Source: JBARKJ01 sp963698885 (GTDB taxonomy: Bacteria > Nitrospirota > JACRHJ01). Taken from it: a DNA stretch of 64,000 bases. The notes under the pieces are model-generated. The model was not told where the DNA came from and made no database searches. It saw nothing but the letters and a program-made list of their open reading frames with translations. Below, piece after piece: positions 63,294 through 64,000 of this stretch; position 1 is the first letter of the stretch, and each line of letters starts with the position of its first letter. Where the stretch lies: positions 310,001-374,000 of the forward strand of contig CAVOSJ010000002.1 of the NCBI GenBank assembly GCA_963698885.1. The letters run 5' to 3'. The position numbers were made by a program, and so were the translations under genes.

Positions 63294-64000
63294 ATGAAGA
63301 GATTTTTGATTTTATTTATACTTTAGCCGCTTTCCTGGCGATACCCGCCATATCCTCGGCTCGGGTAACAACAGGCGCGGGAGTCGTCCCGACACTGACG
63401 ATTCAGGCCAACTCTATCAATGGATCCGGTAATAACCAGTCCACAGTAATGACGACGCAAAACTTTGCCTATACGAAGGGCGCTTTATTTTTTAACGTGT
63501 CCTCCGTGGATAATTCCGACGGCGGCGACGCCGGCAAAATGCAGCAATTTAAAGCCCAGTGTCTCCTTCGCGGGTTCCGCGTCTTCCACAGACCTCAGGC
63601 AAAACCACCACCATAAGCAACGTGTTCATGAACATGAGCGGTCTGGTGCTTAGCGCCGATAATAAGCCATCGGCCGCGTTAGGCTGCGGGACCGTCAACG
63701 GCACGTTAACCATTATGGACGGCGGCACAGAGGTCAATGGCAACCCCGACCCCGTTCAGAACATGAGCTTCACCGGCTCCTACAAAATGAATGTCGCCCT
63801 CGCCGGGTTTGTTACGGATGGTCAAGGAGGCATAATCCCACGTCGGGGACCGGCCACCTTTACCATTATCATTGCCGGCGTCAACGGCCCGGTTATCGAC
63901 CCGGATACCGGTCTCCAGACTGGCACTACGCCGGAGCCGGTGGTTGTGAACGTAACGCTCGGTGCCACTCCATTTAAAATCGGAACCGGCGGCACTGTTC
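63294..64000 (+). CDS. Secreted protein of unknown function, frameshifted, runs off the right edge
   Basis: ATG 63294 (AAGGAGAG site) opens a signal peptide that breaks near 63322 (one base missing); the restored leader is FLAIPAISSA. The mature part starts VTTGAGVVPTLTIQANSI. Further breaks near 63560 and 63602 (one extra base each) join it to TTTISNVFMNMSGLVLSADN and GTLTIMDGGTEVNGNPDPVQ, with Gly/Thr/Asn-rich beta-type sequence to the window end. It resembles exported, beta-rich surface proteins, but I recognise no family. Confidence 0.65.

Noticed and set aside
1..64000. CRISPR array, rRNA genes or prophage
   Set aside because: No regularly spaced repeats, no rRNA-like sequence and no phage structural genes were seen.

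Overview
The window looks like chromosomal DNA of an uncultured, probably anaerobic Gram-negative bacterium, Desulfobacterota- or Nitrospirota-like. The signs are integration host factor, a lipoprotein-maturation operon, a diadenylate cyclase operon next to a c-di-GMP phosphodiesterase, a GH57 plus DUF4912 glycogen-type pair, and a cobamide operon that ends in a ThiC-family gene. The lineage is inferred from gene content only. About 5.2 to 64 kb is GC-rich and densely coding. The first 5.2 kb is AT-rich and accessory.

Layout. 1-5.2 kb: accessory region with the first codons of a membrane protein running off the left edge, a broken Tat-exported GH10 glycosidase, a LuxR-type solo regulator with a complete set of acyl-homoserine-lactone contact residues, a RadC-family protein, two small lipoproteins, and three remnants of an IS21-type element (two are near-identical 160-bp mini-elements). 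5.6-13.8 kb: citramalate synthase, RseC-like protein, EF-G paralogue, IHF alpha, MerR regulator, tRNA-Pro, methyltransferase, surE, pcm, dedA, tRNA-Gly. 13.9-20.4 kb: a cobalamin riboswitch and terminator ahead of cobO-cobU-cobT-cobS-cobC-cbiA and a thiC/bzaF-like gene. 20.5-30.8 kb: two small secreted proteins, cbiX, tyrS, NAD isocitrate dehydrogenase, a DUF2795 protein, guaB, rluB, aspS, DoxX, CapA-like. 30.8-42.3 kb: GH57 branching enzyme and DUF4912 protein, subtilase, gph, comEC, and a TPR Ser/Thr kinase. 42.3-51.7 kb (mostly minus strand): glmM, cdaR, cdaA, folP, ftsH, a plus-strand HD-GYP gene, hpt, tilS, tRNA-Met. 51.8-64 kb: AhpD-like, PilZ, ferritin-like, lgt-TPR-lspA-ileS operon, uspA-MFS, fchA-folD, two paralogous small secreted proteins, and a partial secreted protein.

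How genes work together. The cobamide operon covers corrinoid adenosylation, nucleotide-loop assembly, corrin-ring amidation and probably lower-ligand synthesis, under one B12 riboswitch. The ileS-lspA-TPR-lgt operon links lipoprotein processing with translation. The ftsH-folP-cdaA-cdaR-glmM-kinase run couples c-di-AMP to cell-wall precursor supply.

Quality. Many genes, including the essential ileS, carry single-base frameshifts. Most correspond to one inserted base, which fits residual long-read assembly error better than biology. Spanning coordinates are given for these genes and the breakpoints are stated.
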